Source of the DNA: Rhodospirillaceae bacterium
Lineage (GTDB): Bacteria; Pseudomonadota; Alphaproteobacteria; Rhodospirillales; JABJKH01
DNA: 64,000 nucleotides
Assembly (NCBI GenBank): GCA_018660465.1
Contig: JABJKH010000072.1
Span: 1-64,000, forward strand
Reading direction: 5' to 3'
Under the pieces are notes generated by a model. That model did no database searches and was not told the origin of the DNA. It saw only the letters and a list, made by a program, of their open reading frames with translations. Shown here in pieces: positions 28,791 through 37,823 of the stretch. The position numbers were made by a program, and so were the translations under genes. How positions within the stretch are numbered: the stretch's first letter is position 1; each line of letters opens with the position of its first letter.

Positions 28791-29463
28791 CGTGGTCCTG
28801 CATTTAGACAACATCGTTCGAACCTTCCATCAAGGAAGCGATGATCTGCACGTCTTGGCCGGTGCGGACTTAAAAGTGGAAGCAGGCGAAATCGTGGCCC
28901 TGGTCGGACCCTCTGGTGCTGGCAAATCTACACTACTTCATGCAGCTGGATTGCTTGAGACACCAACCTCAGGCCGGGTAATTGTTTGTGGCGAGGAAGG
29001 TAGTTCTTTGGGCGATGAAGGACGCACGCGAATTCGCCGTGAAAAGATCGGCTTTGTCTATCAGTACCACCACCTATTGCCCGAATTCGATGCCCGCGAA
29101 AACATTGTTATTCCTCAGATCATTGGCGGCCTAGATAAACCTGCAGCAAGAGAGCGGGCTGATGAAATGCTAAAATGGATGGGGCTTAGTGATCGTGCGA
29201 CCCACCGCCCAGGAAGGCTGTCAGGCGGGGAACAACAACGGGTCGCAATTGCCCGCGCCCTGGTCACGGCCCCTAGATTGTTGCTGGCGGATGAGCCTAC
29301 GGGGAACCTGGACCCTGGCACCGCCAACGATGTCTTCGATATTATGATTAGCCTGGTGCGCGGTGCGGAACTGGGCGCGTTAATCGCCACTCACAATCCA
29401 ATACTCGCCCAAAAAATGGACCGGATTGTGCGGCTCGAAGGCGGTAAGCTGGTCGAGGGGTAG
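28783..29463 (+). CDS. lolD: Lipoprotein-releasing ABC transporter ATP-binding protein LolD
   Basis: ATPase (226 residues) powering lipoprotein release. Walker A is GPSGAGKST (about residues 38-46), the signature motif [15 protein letters not shown] (about 142-156), and Walker [13 protein letters not shown] (about 162-173), all intact. The ATG at 28783 overlaps the end of lolC by 8 bases and matches the family N-terminus; an upstream in-frame start at 28771 would add only four residues inside lolC. The MacB/LolD-type sequence and adjacency to the permease leave little doubt. Confidence 0.95.
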   Translation: MSDVVLHLDNIVRTFHQGSDDLHVLAGADLKVEAGEIVALVGPSGAGKSTLLHAAGLLETPTSGRVIVCGEEGSSLGDEGRTRIRREKIGFVYQYHHLLPEFDARENIVIPQIIGGLDKPAARERADEMLKWMGLSDRATHRPGRLSGGEQQRVAIARALVTAPRLLLADEPTGNLDPGTANDVFDIMISLVRGAELGALIATHNPILAQKMDRIVRLEGGKLVEG

Positions 29464-29466
29464 GCT

Positions 29467-29895
29467 GTGCAAGATTTCCCAGGCCAATGCCACTGCGGCA
29501 ATATTTCCGTTGTATTCCAATCAGATAAGGACGCGAAAGATTTCGTGCCGCGGATTTGTGAATGTACGTTCTGCACCAAGCACAGCGCCCGTTGGATTTC
29601 GGACTCTGCTGGGAAGATTGATGTGACGATCAAGGATGCCTCGCAGGTTTCCAGGTACGCCTTTGGCCACAAGACAGCGGAATTTATCACCTGTTCGACG
29701 TGTGGCGTGACTCTGCTGGCAGTATCAAAGATTGAGGGCAATTATCATGCCGTGTTGAACGTCAATGTGCTCGATGATCAGGGGCCCTTCACCGGCACCG
29801 AATCGGCGTTCGATTATGACGCGGAATCAGAGCTTTCTCGCCTAGACCGGCGTAAGAAGAACTGGATTGGGCGTGTTGAGCTGATTGAAGCCTAA
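29467..29895 (+). CDS. GFA-fold (glutathione-dependent formaldehyde-activating-like) zinc protein
   Basis: Small protein of 142 residues with the cysteine pattern of the GFA/CENP-V family. CHCGNISV (about residues 8-15), CECTFCTKHS (about residues 32-41) and CSTCGVTLLA (about residues 75-84) supply seven cysteines able to bind two zinc ions. The family was named for Gfa, which speeds formation of S-hydroxymethylglutathione, but most members have no proven activity. The GTG start lies three bases after the lolD stop, with GAGGGG just upstream, so it is co-transcribed with lolCD. It is not a typical member of the lol-dnaE neighbourhood. Confidence 0.82.
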   Translation: MQDFPGQCHCGNISVVFQSDKDAKDFVPRICECTFCTKHSARWISDSAGKIDVTIKDASQVSRYAFGHKTAEFITCSTCGVTLLAVSKIEGNYHAVLNVNVLDDQGPFTGTESAFDYDAESELSRLDRRKKNWIGRVELIEA

Positions 29896-29898
29896 GCC

Positions 29899-29907
29899 TT
29901 ATCCACA
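29899..29907 (+). promoter_or_regulatory. DnaA-box match upstream of dnaE
   Basis: TTATCCACA is an exact match to the strict DnaA-box consensus. It lies 85 bases before the dnaE ATG in the 96-base gap after the GFA gene. An inverted, degenerate second copy (TGTGGAAAT) begins 24 bases downstream. A nine-base match can occur by chance, so this is a candidate only. Confidence 0.4.
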
Positions 29908-29991
29908 ATTGGGGCATTATCTTGTGGAAATGACGGTATAACCCCCTATATCTTGGTGACATATCCCTTGGGAGTGCGGTATTTTTAAGCC

Positions 29992-32900
29992 ATGTCCCAC
30001 GCTGATTTTGTCCATCTTCGAGTCCACTCCGCCTATTCCCTGTCCGAGGGCGCGGTTCGCGTTAAGGATTTGGTGAAGTTGTGCAAGGACGCGCGCATGC
30101 CGGCGGTGGCCGTCACTGATACAAACAACCTGTTTGGCGCGCTGGAGTTTTCCTTGGCAGCAGTGCCAGAAGGCGTGCAGCCGATCATTGGCTGTCAGGT
30201 CCATGTGACGGCAGAGAAGTTGCAGGACGATGTCGGCGCGCCCGTGGTGGTCTTGGCACAGAATGATGCGGGCTATCGCAACCTCCTGAAACTCCTGGGG
30301 AAGGCGTACTTGGGGTCGGACGATTGTACCGACCCACAGGTTGGTCTCGATGATCTCATTTCCCGTTCAGACGGGTTGTTGTTGCTAACGGGGGGACCGG
30401 AGGGGCCTGTCGGGCGCTTGCTTCAAGATGGCCAAGCCGATGCGGCTAAAGACCTGCTGTTGGAATTGGCGGCGGGGTTTAAGGACCGGCTTTACATCGA
30501 GATCATGCGCCATGGCTTGCCGGGGGAAAAGGCGACGGAGGCTGCGTTCTTGGACTTGGCCTACACCCACGACCTGCCGTTGGTCGCGACGAATGAGGTG
30601 TTCTACCCAACCGAGGATATGTTTGAGGCCCATGACGCGTTGATCTGTATCGCGGCGGGAGCGTATCTATCCCAGTCCGAACGTCGGCAATTGACGCCGC
30701 AGCATTACTTTAAGACGGCGGCTGAGATGCGCGCACTGTTCGCTGATCTGCCAGAAGCCATCGACAATACCATCGTCATTGCCAAACGGTGTGCCTGCAA
30801 GGTCGAGTGTATCGACCCGATCTTGCCGCCTTATGATTGCGGTGAGGGCCGGACGGAGGAAGACGAACTCCGCGATCAAGCCAAGGCGGGACTTGAGAAA
30901 CGTCTTGAATTTCAACTGTTTACCCCGGGAATGAGCGAGGCCGATAAAGACAAGATCGGAAAACCCTATCGCGAGCGCCTGGACTACGAACTGGGCGTGA
31001 TCGTTGAAATGGGCTTCCCGGGATATTTCCTTATTGTTGCGGACTTTATCGGCTGGGCGAAGGCCGAGGATATTCCAGTGGGGCCAGGGCGGGGGTCCGG
31101 TGCAGGTTCTGTTGTCGCGTGGTCACTCTTGATCACAGACCTTGATCCATTGCGCTTCAATCTGCTGTTCGAACGGTTCTTGAATCCAGAACGTGTGTCC
31201 ATGCCGGACTTCGATATCGATTTCTGCCAGGATCGCCGGGACGAAGTGATCAAATACGTTCAGGAAAAGTATGGCCGCGATCATGTGGCGCAAATTATCA
31301 CGTTCGGAAAGCTGCAAGCCCGTGCCGTGCTGCGCGATGTCGGGCGGGTGTTGGAAGTGCCGTACCCAGTGGTGGATCGCATTTCCAAGCTGGTGCCGAA
31401 CAATCCTGCCGCCCCCATGACCCTGGATCAAGCGATCGAGAGCGAGCCGCAGATGCGCGACATGATCGCCGAAGACAGGATGGTCAGCCGCTTGGTCAGT
31501 ATGGCGCGGCGTTTGGAAGGTCTATACCGCCATGCCTCAACCCACGCGGCAGGCGTGGTGATTGGGGACCGGCCATTAGATGACCTGATCCCGCTGTACC
31601 GCGACCCGCGTTCCACCATGCCGGTCAGCGGTTTTAATATGAAATTTGTTGAGCAGGCTGGGTTGGTGAAGTTTGACTTTCTCGGATTGAAAACTCTGAC
31701 TGTGCTCGCCAAAGCCTTGGAATTCGTACGCCAAGGGGGCAACGACGTTGATTTAGCGAGCCTGCCCTTGGACGATACGAAGACTTTTGAGATGCTGGCC
31801 CGTGCTGAAACCGTTGGTGTGTTCCAGTTGGAAAGTGCCGGCATGCGCGACGTGCTTAAAAAGCTAAAGGCGACCACGTTTGAAGACATCATCGCTGTGG
31901 TGGCGCTGTACCGTCCGGGCCCGATGGAGAATATCCCAAGCTACATCCGACGGAAGCACGGCGAAGAAGAACCCGATTACATGTACCCGACCCTGGAAGG
32001 TATCCTGAAGGAAACCTTCGGTATCATCATCTATCAGGAGCAGGTGATGCAGATTGCCCAGGAACTGGCCGGCTATACTCTGGGCGGTGCGGATATTCTG
32101 CGCCGTGCCATGGGTAAGAAGATCCAGGCAGAGATGGATGCGCAGCGCCAAGTGTTCGTTGATGGGGCTAAAAACAAGGGTGTACCCGAAAGTAAAGCAT
32201 CGCAAATTTTCGACCAGGTCAACAAGTTTGCAGGCTACGGTTTCAACAAATCCCACGCGGCAGCTTATGCTTTGGTGGCGTATCAGACAGCGTATTTTAA
32301 GGCCAATTACCCGGTTGAGTTCCTGGCGGCGTCGATGGCTCTGGACCTCACTAATACCGATAAGCTGAACGTTTTCCGTCAGGAATTGGAACGCCTTGGC
32401 GCGCCATTACTGCCGCCAAACATCAATGAATCAGCCGCGAATTTCACGGTCGAAACGGAAGAAAGTTCAGGAAACCTGGGGATTCGCTACGCCTTGGCTG
32501 CGGTCAAAAATGTCGGCGAGGCGGCCATGGACTCCATCGTTGATGAGCGCAAGGAAAACGGTAAATACAAGGACTTGCCGGACTTTATTAACAGATTGGA
32601 TTCAAAGTCTGTGAACAAGCGCCTATTTGAAAATCTTGTCCGGGCCGGTGCTTTGGACCCTATCCACGATAATCGCCGGGTGCTGATTGAGGGAGCGGAA
32701 GGGATTGTCCGTCAGGCCAGTATGGCGGCCCAAGAACGCGCCAGCAATCAGATCGGATTGTTTGGGGCGGAAGAAGCACCGACAGCGCAACTGAACCTTC
32801 CAGATATTGCCGACTGGCCAAAGATGGATCGGATGAACGAAGAGTTTGATGCCATCGGGTTTTACCTGTCGGGCCATCCGTTGGATGTCTATGCCAAAAG

Positions 32901-33438
32901 CTTGGAGCGCATTGGTGCTAAATCCTATGCGGAGATTCTACAAACGGGAATGGCAGGCCCGGTCAACATGGCAGGCTCTGTCGTATCGCGCAGCGAAAGG
33001 ACATCGGCTAAGGGCAACCGCTATGCGTTTATAAAATGTTCCGATGCGTCCGGCATGTATGAGATGACGTGCTTTTCTGATGTCCTCACCAAATCCCGCG
33101 ATGACATGGAACCGGGCTGTTGTATCTCTATCAGGGCCAGCGCCGAATTTGATGGCGATACGCTCAAGCTTCTGTGCCATGGCGTTGAACCTCTCGACCA
33201 AGTCACCGCCCGCGCCGCCAGTGGTTTAAAAGTCTTTTTAGAAACCTCGCAACCTCTCCAAGACCTAAAATCTGTTCTCGGCAACGGCCAAAGAGGCCGA
33301 GGCTTCGTCAAAGTCGTCTCCCATCTAGACCCAGAGCACGAGGTCGAAATAGATATCGGCACGCAATACGCTATCACCCCACAAATCCTGAACGATATAC
33401 GATCGATTCCCGGCATCTCAGAGATTCAAGAAGTTTAG
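29992..33438 (+). CDS. dnaE: DNA polymerase III alpha subunit
   Basis: Catalytic subunit of the replicative polymerase, 1148 residues, the normal DnaE1 length. The N-terminal PHP domain starts VHLRVHSAYSLSEG. The palm contains GPGRGSGAGSVVAW (about residues 364-377) and PDFDIDFCQDRRDEV with two of the catalytic aspartates (about 405 and 407). The third aspartate lies in VKFDFLGLKTL (about residue 560). The finger region includes YRHASTHAAGVVIGD, and the C-terminal part has the helix-hairpin-helix, OB-fold and tau-binding regions. The gene stands in the conserved proS-lol-dnaE series, downstream of a candidate DnaA box. Confidence 0.97.
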   Translation: MSHADFVHLRVHSAYSLSEGAVRVKDLVKLCKDARMPAVAVTDTNNLFGALEFSLAAVPEGVQPIIGCQVHVTAEKLQDDVGAPVVVLAQNDAGYRNLLKLLGKAYLGSDDCTDPQVGLDDLISRSDGLLLLTGGPEGPVGRLLQDGQADAAKDLLLELAAGFKDRLYIEIMRHGLPGEKATEAAFLDLAYTHDLPLVATNEVFYPTEDMFEAHDALICIAAGAYLSQSERRQLTPQHYFKTAAEMRALFADLPEAIDNTIVIAKRCACKVECIDPILPPYDCGEGRTEEDELRDQAKAGLEKRLEFQLFTPGMSEADKDKIGKPYRERLDYELGVIVEMGFPGYFLIVADFIGWAKAEDIPVGPGRGSGAGSVVAWSLLITDLDPLRFNLLFERFLNPERVSMPDFDIDFCQDRRDEVIKYVQEKYGRDHVAQIITFGKLQARAVLRDVGRVLEVPYPVVDRISKLVPNNPAAPMTLDQAIESEPQMRDMIAEDRMVSRLVSMARRLEGLYRHASTHAAGVVIGDRPLDDLIPLYRDPRSTMPVSGFNMKFVEQAGLVKFDFLGLKTLTVLAKALEFVRQGGNDVDLASLPLDDTKTFEMLARAETVGVFQLESAGMRDVLKKLKATTFEDIIAVVALYRPGPMENIPSYIRRKHGEEEPDYMYPTLEGILKETFGIIIYQEQVMQIAQELAGYTLGGADILRRAMGKKIQAEMDAQRQVFVDGAKNKGVPESKASQIFDQVNKFAGYGFNKSHAAAYALVAYQTAYFKANYPVEFLAASMALDLTNTDKLNVFRQELERLGAPLLPPNINESAANFTVETEESSGNLGIRYALAAVKNVGEAAMDSIVDERKENGKYKDLPDFINRLDSKSVNKRLFENLVRAGALDPIHDNRRVLIEGAEGIVRQASMAAQERASNQIGLFGAEEAPTAQLNLPDIADWPKMDRMNEEFDAIGFYLSGHPLDVYAKSLERIGAKSYAEILQTGMAGPVNMAGSVVSRSERTSAKGNRYAFIKCSDASGMYEMTCFSDVLTKSRDDMEPGCCISIRASAEFDGDTLKLLCHGVEPLDQVTARAASGLKVFLETSQPLQDLKSVLGNGQRGRGFVKVVSHLDPEHEVEIDIGTQYAITPQILNDIRSIPGISEIQEV

Positions 33439-33447
33439 CCGAAGAAA

Positions 33448-33476
33448 CCACAAAAAAGTTGTGGCGAAAAATTTTT
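33448..33476 (+). terminator. Probable terminator of dnaE
   Basis: CCACAA (33448-33453) pairs with TTGTGG (33459-33464) around a five-base loop, ten bases after the dnaE stop. A T-run (33472-33476) follows after a short A-rich stretch. The adjacent CGAAAAATTTTTCG (33465-33478) is itself a perfect palindrome. The stem is short, so strength is uncertain. Confidence 0.45.
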
Positions 33477-33659
33477 CGGTACCAAAATAATGTCTGGGGA
33501 CTTCTGATTCAGAAAAATCGGGGTTTGGGTGTGACTAGATTTTAGAGATGGCGTTTTGTTTTAAGCAGGCTTAATTCAACTTTTCCCAAAATTTTTCTCT
33601 CAATCTGTCGTTTCCAGTCAGGTCTCAAATGTTAACAGGTGACTCACAAGGAGATTCAA

Positions 33660-35387
33660 GTGTCTATGCTTCAAACAGTTCGCGGTAAAATGTACAGTGT
33701 TATGGGCGCGATTCTTATCGCTATTTTAGGCCTCTCAGTTCCGACAATTGTCCAAATCAGCAACCAGTCACCTGACCTCCGTTCTGCATCAGATTTATCT
33801 CGTCAAGTTGCGGGGCCTAATTTGCGTTTGATTAACTCTTTTAAAGACATTGAGATGGATGTTGTTCAAGTTCAGCAGTGGCTTACAGATATTTCCGCAA
33901 CCCGTGCCAAGGACGGGCTGAATGATGGATTTGATGAAGCGGCGAAATTCGCCAAAAAATTTGATGAAGATTATAATAAAGCTAAAAACGCGGCCCAGGA
34001 ACTTAAACTGCCACAGGTTATCAAGGCGCTTGATCAGCTAAAAGAGAACTTTGTGCCGTTCTATACGACAGGCAAGCGCATGGCACAGTCCTATATTGAT
34101 AGCGGGCCCGTCGGCGGAAACAAAATGATGGGCCAGTTTGACGCTGTTGCTGAGGCGATTGGAAAATCAGTTGATAAACTGGGTGCAATCGTTGAACCAC
34201 TGACAATAGATAAACTCAAGAGTTTGAGCGACGAGCTTGAAAACATTAACCGGGCGAATTCAACACTTTCTGTCTCGGTTGGAATCTTGGCTGTCATCGC
34301 CGTCATATTTTCCGCAGTCGGAATTTTTGTAACGATTGGGGTTGTTCGTCCGCTTCAAAGCATTATTGGAACTGTGGGGGCCTTATCAAATGGTGATCAC
34401 AGTGTGGATGTTCCTGGAAAAGAGCGTAAAGACGAACTCGGGGATCTTGGACGTGCTGTTGAGGTGTTTCGAAATAGCCTGATTAAGACTGAGGATCTGA
34501 CGGCTGAGCAACTTCGTCAACATGAAGAAAGCGCAAAAATTAGTACTTTCCGTGAGAGCGTCACTCAAAAATTTGGTAGCAACGTTGAATCTGTTCTTAG
34601 TGCTGTCTCGGTAGATATAGTGGATATGAAATCGGCTGCCGAAACCATGTCAGATATGGCGAAAGAGACTCGGGATCGATCTCAGAATTTAGCAAGTGCT
34701 TCCGAAGAGGCTTCCTCCAGTATTTCTACCGTTGCCGTTGCGACTGAAGAATTAACCAGTTCTATCCATGAAATCAGTCAGCAGGTAAGTCACGCCTCCT
34801 CAATTGCACAAGGCGCCGTTGATAAATCGCACGATGCACACGAAACAGTTGGGGGGCTCGTCACCGCGGCTCAAGCGATTGGAGAGGTCGTCGCACTTAT
34901 CACAGACATTGCGGAGCAAACAAACCTTCTTGCACTAAACGCAACCATTGAGGCCGCGCGAGCGGGCGATGCGGGTAAGGGATTTGCCGTGGTGGCATCT
35001 GAGGTTAAAAATCTTGCCAACCAAACGGCGAAGGCGACCGATGAGATAAAAGCGCAAATCGACACGGTTCAAGCGAGAACAAACGATGCGGCAGAAGCGA
35101 TTGATTCTATCGGCACAACGATTTCTGAAATTGAAGAGGTAACAACAGCAATCGCGGCAGCTGTCGAGGAGCAAAACTCGGCGACGCAGGAAATTGTTCG
35201 ATCCGTTGCCACTGTATCGAACAGCACCTCCGAAGTGTCATCGAATACACAGACCTTATCGGACGTTGCCGCAGAATCACGGAAGGTCTCTTATAACGTG
35301 AACGATACGTCGCAGAAATTGTCTGATAATTCTGACCAACTTAATAGGGTTGTAAATTCGTTTCTTGAAGAAATTCGAACGACCTAA
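33660..35387 (+). CDS. Methyl-accepting chemotaxis protein
   Basis: Transmembrane chemoreceptor of 575 residues. Transmembrane helix 1 is at about residues 12-32; a periplasmic, all-helical sensor domain without Cys or PAS features runs from about 33 to 205. Helix 2 (about 206-230), a HAMP linker (about 231-285) and a cytoplasmic signalling domain follow. The hairpin tip includes [28 protein letters not shown] (landmark near residue 415), the CheW/CheA contact region. The sensor segment [16 protein letters not shown] is a recurrent alphaproteobacterial theme. The GTG at 33660 is preferred because AAGGAG (33648-33653) is six bases upstream; ATG 33666 or GTG 33639 are alternatives. There is no CheW or CheA nearby, so it is an orphan receptor. 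The DNA looks more AT-rich than its neighbours. Confidence 0.93.
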   Translation: MSMLQTVRGKMYSVMGAILIAILGLSVPTIVQISNQSPDLRSASDLSRQVAGPNLRLINSFKDIEMDVVQVQQWLTDISATRAKDGLNDGFDEAAKFAKKFDEDYNKAKNAAQELKLPQVIKALDQLKENFVPFYTTGKRMAQSYIDSGPVGGNKMMGQFDAVAEAIGKSVDKLGAIVEPLTIDKLKSLSDELENINRANSTLSVSVGILAVIAVIFSAVGIFVTIGVVRPLQSIIGTVGALSNGDHSVDVPGKERKDELGDLGRAVEVFRNSLIKTEDLTAEQLRQHEESAKISTFRESVTQKFGSNVESVLSAVSVDIVDMKSAAETMSDMAKETRDRSQNLASASEEASSSISTVAVATEELTSSIHEISQQVSHASSIAQGAVDKSHDAHETVGGLVTAAQAIGEVVALITDIAEQTNLLALNATIEAARAGDAGKGFAVVASEVKNLANQTAKATDEIKAQIDTVQARTNDAAEAIDSIGTTISEIEEVTTAIAAAVEEQNSATQEIVRSVATVSNSTSEVSSNTQTLSDVAAESRKVSYNVNDTSQKLSDNSDQLNRVVNSFLEEIRTT

Positions 35388-35656
35388 AGCTCATTTCATT
35401 TGGGGGGTGGATTGGTACTTGGATGTGACCTCAGCTTCAACCACAGAACCTTGCTAGGCGCTATTTATGATCTAGCTGCAAATTTACGCGCCGCATTTTG
35501 GCTTCTGCCACCCGAAGTCTCCTCGACTCTAGCCTTTTCCAATACATAAGAAATTTAATTTTGACTGCCTTCATAAAAGATGCATGACTTTTACCGTCAG
35601 TAAAATCTTGGCCAAATCTTGGCTGCTAACTTTGGATGAAAATTGGATAAATATTC

Positions 35657-36556
35657 ATGCCCCAACTCCCTTCTCTCGACCGGTTTCCCTATTCCAGCCT
35701 TCGGTCTCGTCCTGATTTTGATTGGCCGGATGGGAAGCGGCTGGCGGTTCATGTTTCTATAAATTTGGAGCATTTTGTTTTTGGCGAAGGGGGGGTTGAT
35801 CTTGATCGACCGACGCCGGCGCCTAACCATCGCAGCTACCTTTGGCGCGAATATGGGAACCGGGTCGGGGTATGGCGGTTGTTGGACTTGTTTGACGAAT
35901 TGGAAATTCCGATTGGCGTCATAACCAACACCGCGGTTTATGACCATTGCCCGGAATCCTTGGCGGCCTTTAGTGAACGGGGCGATGAGATTATCGGTCA
36001 TGGGGATACGAATTCGATAAAGCCGTCTGAGATGACGGAGGCGGAGGAAACCGCCATGGTGCGGTCGGTCACCGACATCATTACCCGGAACGAAGGCGCT
36101 GCGCCGACAGGCTGGTTATCGCCGTATGTGACCCCGTCCAATGTTACGGCGGACATACTCAAGGAAGCAGGGTACGAATATGTACTGGATTGGGGGCTTT
36201 GTGATGATCAGCCGTTCTGGTCGCGGACCCGTTCGGGCCCGATCTTGGCTGTGCCGTATCCACTTGAGTTAAATGATCAACCAGCGATGGTGTTCCGGCG
36301 CACCACTGCGCCCGAATTCGCCGACATGATGATTGATCAGTTTGATGAGAACCTTAAGTCGTCGGTAAAATATCCTTCGGTCTGTTCGTACTCGCTTCAC
36401 CACTTTATCATGGGGCAGCCCTATCGATTGCATCATTTGCGCCGGGCCTTGGAGCATATTGTTGCGCACCGAGACGAAATCTTTCTAACCACCCCCGGCG
36501 GCATCGCAAAACACTACATGTCGCTGCCGAAAGAAAAACAATTGCCTTCAGAGTGA
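35657..36556 (+). CDS. Polysaccharide deacetylase (NodB-fold) family protein
   Basis: Cytoplasmic enzyme of 299 residues with no signal peptide. It belongs to the polysaccharide deacetylase superfamily, closest in layout to the PuuE/cytosine-family amidohydrolase-like members rather than secreted chitin deacetylases. Visible features are HVSINLEHF (about residues 32-40), a metal-ligand region with DHCPESLAAF followed by GDEIIGHGDTNS (about 113-125), and a late SYSLHHFIMGQPYR segment. Substrate cannot be told. It ends seven bases before the dehydrogenase gene, with a shared GAGGAAA site in the gap, so the two act in one operon. Confidence 0.83.
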   Translation: MPQLPSLDRFPYSSLRSRPDFDWPDGKRLAVHVSINLEHFVFGEGGVDLDRPTPAPNHRSYLWREYGNRVGVWRLLDLFDELEIPIGVITNTAVYDHCPESLAAFSERGDEIIGHGDTNSIKPSEMTEAEETAMVRSVTDIITRNEGAAPTGWLSPYVTPSNVTADILKEAGYEYVLDWGLCDDQPFWSRTRSGPILAVPYPLELNDQPAMVFRRTTAPEFADMMIDQFDENLKSSVKYPSVCSYSLHHFIMGQPYRLHHLRRALEHIVAHRDEIFLTTPGGIAKHYMSLPKEKQLPSE

Positions 36557-36563
36557 GGAAATA

Positions 36564-37631
36564 ATGAAATTACTTATTCTGCCGGGTGACGGCATTGGTC
36601 CTGAAATCATGGATGCCACGCGCGTCGTTCTTGATGCGGCCCAGGCGCGGTACGAATTTCCATTGGAGACCGTCGAAGATTTAATAGGGTTTCCGTCGCT
36701 TGAAGTGCACGGCACGACCATTCGGGATGAGGTTGTTGCGACAGCCAAGGCTGTAGATGGCGTAATCTTGGGGCCGGTATCTCATAATGACTATCCGCCG
36801 AGTGATGAGGGTGGGATTAATCCGTCCGGTGTTCTTCGTAAACAGCTTGATCTCTACGCCAATATCCGCCCCGCCAAATCACGTAAAGGGGTGGCGACAC
36901 CAACCGGGCGTCCCATGGACCTTGTGATCGTACGTGAGAATACCGAAGGCTTCTATGCGGACCGGACCATGGTGGTTGGTAACGGCGAATTCATGCCGAC
37001 CGGTGAACTTGCGCTTGCAGTCCGGAAGGTCACAAGGATCGGCTCCAAACGCATTGCCGAACAGGCGTTCGCATTGGCGGCGCGGCGGCGTCAAAAGGTA
37101 ACCGCGATCCATAAATCGAATGTCCTGCGGATTTCAGACGGTCTTTACCTTGAGGAAGTGCGGGCCGTTGCCAAAGCCAATGCGTCTACTGAGTACGAAG
37201 AAGAACTGGTCGATGCCATGGCGGCGCATCTGATCCGCTCTCCCGAAAGGTTTGACGTCGTCGTCGCGACCAATATGTTTGGCGATATCCTTTCGGATGA
37301 GGCGTCAGAGCTTTCTGGGGGACTGGGGTTGGCAGCATCCCTCAACGCTGGCGATGACTTCGCGGTTGCTCAGGCTCAACATGGCTCAGCCCCGGATATT
37401 GCAGGGCAGGGGATTGCGAACCCTGTTTCCCTGATCTTGTCGGTCGCAATGTTGCTGGACTGGATTGGCGGGCGTGGTGGCGACGATCGTCTGAACAAGG
37501 CGGCCCAAGGCATAGAGGCCGCTGTGGATACCTGCCTAGAAGACAGTTCGTCTCGTACGCGTGATCTCGGCGGCTCAGGCTCGACTGAAACCTTTGCCTC
37601 AGAAACGGCACGCTTGATTGGTGAAGTTTAA
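36564..37631 (+). CDS. Isocitrate/isopropylmalate dehydrogenase family enzyme
   Basis: NAD(P)-dependent beta-decarboxylating dehydrogenase of 355 residues. Motifs are LILPGDGIGPEIMDA at the N-terminus, VRENTEGFYADR (about residues 120-131), the substrate/metal motif TNMFGDILSDEASELSGGLG (about 230-249) and HGSAPDIAGQGIANP (about 273-287). The set is common to LeuB, isocitrate, homoisocitrate and tartrate dehydrogenases. Pairing with a deacetylase-like gene and not with leuCD argues for a catabolic 2-hydroxyacid (for example tartrate-like) role rather than leucine synthesis. That is inference. An ATG at 36564 follows GAGGAAA closely. Confidence 0.88.
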   Translation: MKLLILPGDGIGPEIMDATRVVLDAAQARYEFPLETVEDLIGFPSLEVHGTTIRDEVVATAKAVDGVILGPVSHNDYPPSDEGGINPSGVLRKQLDLYANIRPAKSRKGVATPTGRPMDLVIVRENTEGFYADRTMVVGNGEFMPTGELALAVRKVTRIGSKRIAEQAFALAARRRQKVTAIHKSNVLRISDGLYLEEVRAVAKANASTEYEEELVDAMAAHLIRSPERFDVVVATNMFGDILSDEASELSGGLGLAASLNAGDDFAVAQAQHGSAPDIAGQGIANPVSLILSVAMLLDWIGGRGGDDRLNKAAQGIEAAVDTCLEDSSSRTRDLGGSGSTETFASETARLIGEV

Positions 37632-37823
37632 GCCTGAACCACCCTCTATTTTGGTGTTATCGTCCTTTGATCGTTGACCGGTGTTTTACGCTAATATAAG
37701 GTAATATATCGATTTTTGATGTTCGCCTTGGGTCCTTAATTCAACTATTCAGTGGATATCGGGGTTGTCGTTCTAAAACCTGCCTCAATTAGACAATTCG
37801 GGCAATTTTCGGGAGGGAAATCT

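Noticed and set aside
35388-35656. Gap between the chemoreceptor and deacetylase genes
   Set aside because: I looked for small genes, hairpins and promoter pairs and saw nothing convincing; it is left unannotated.
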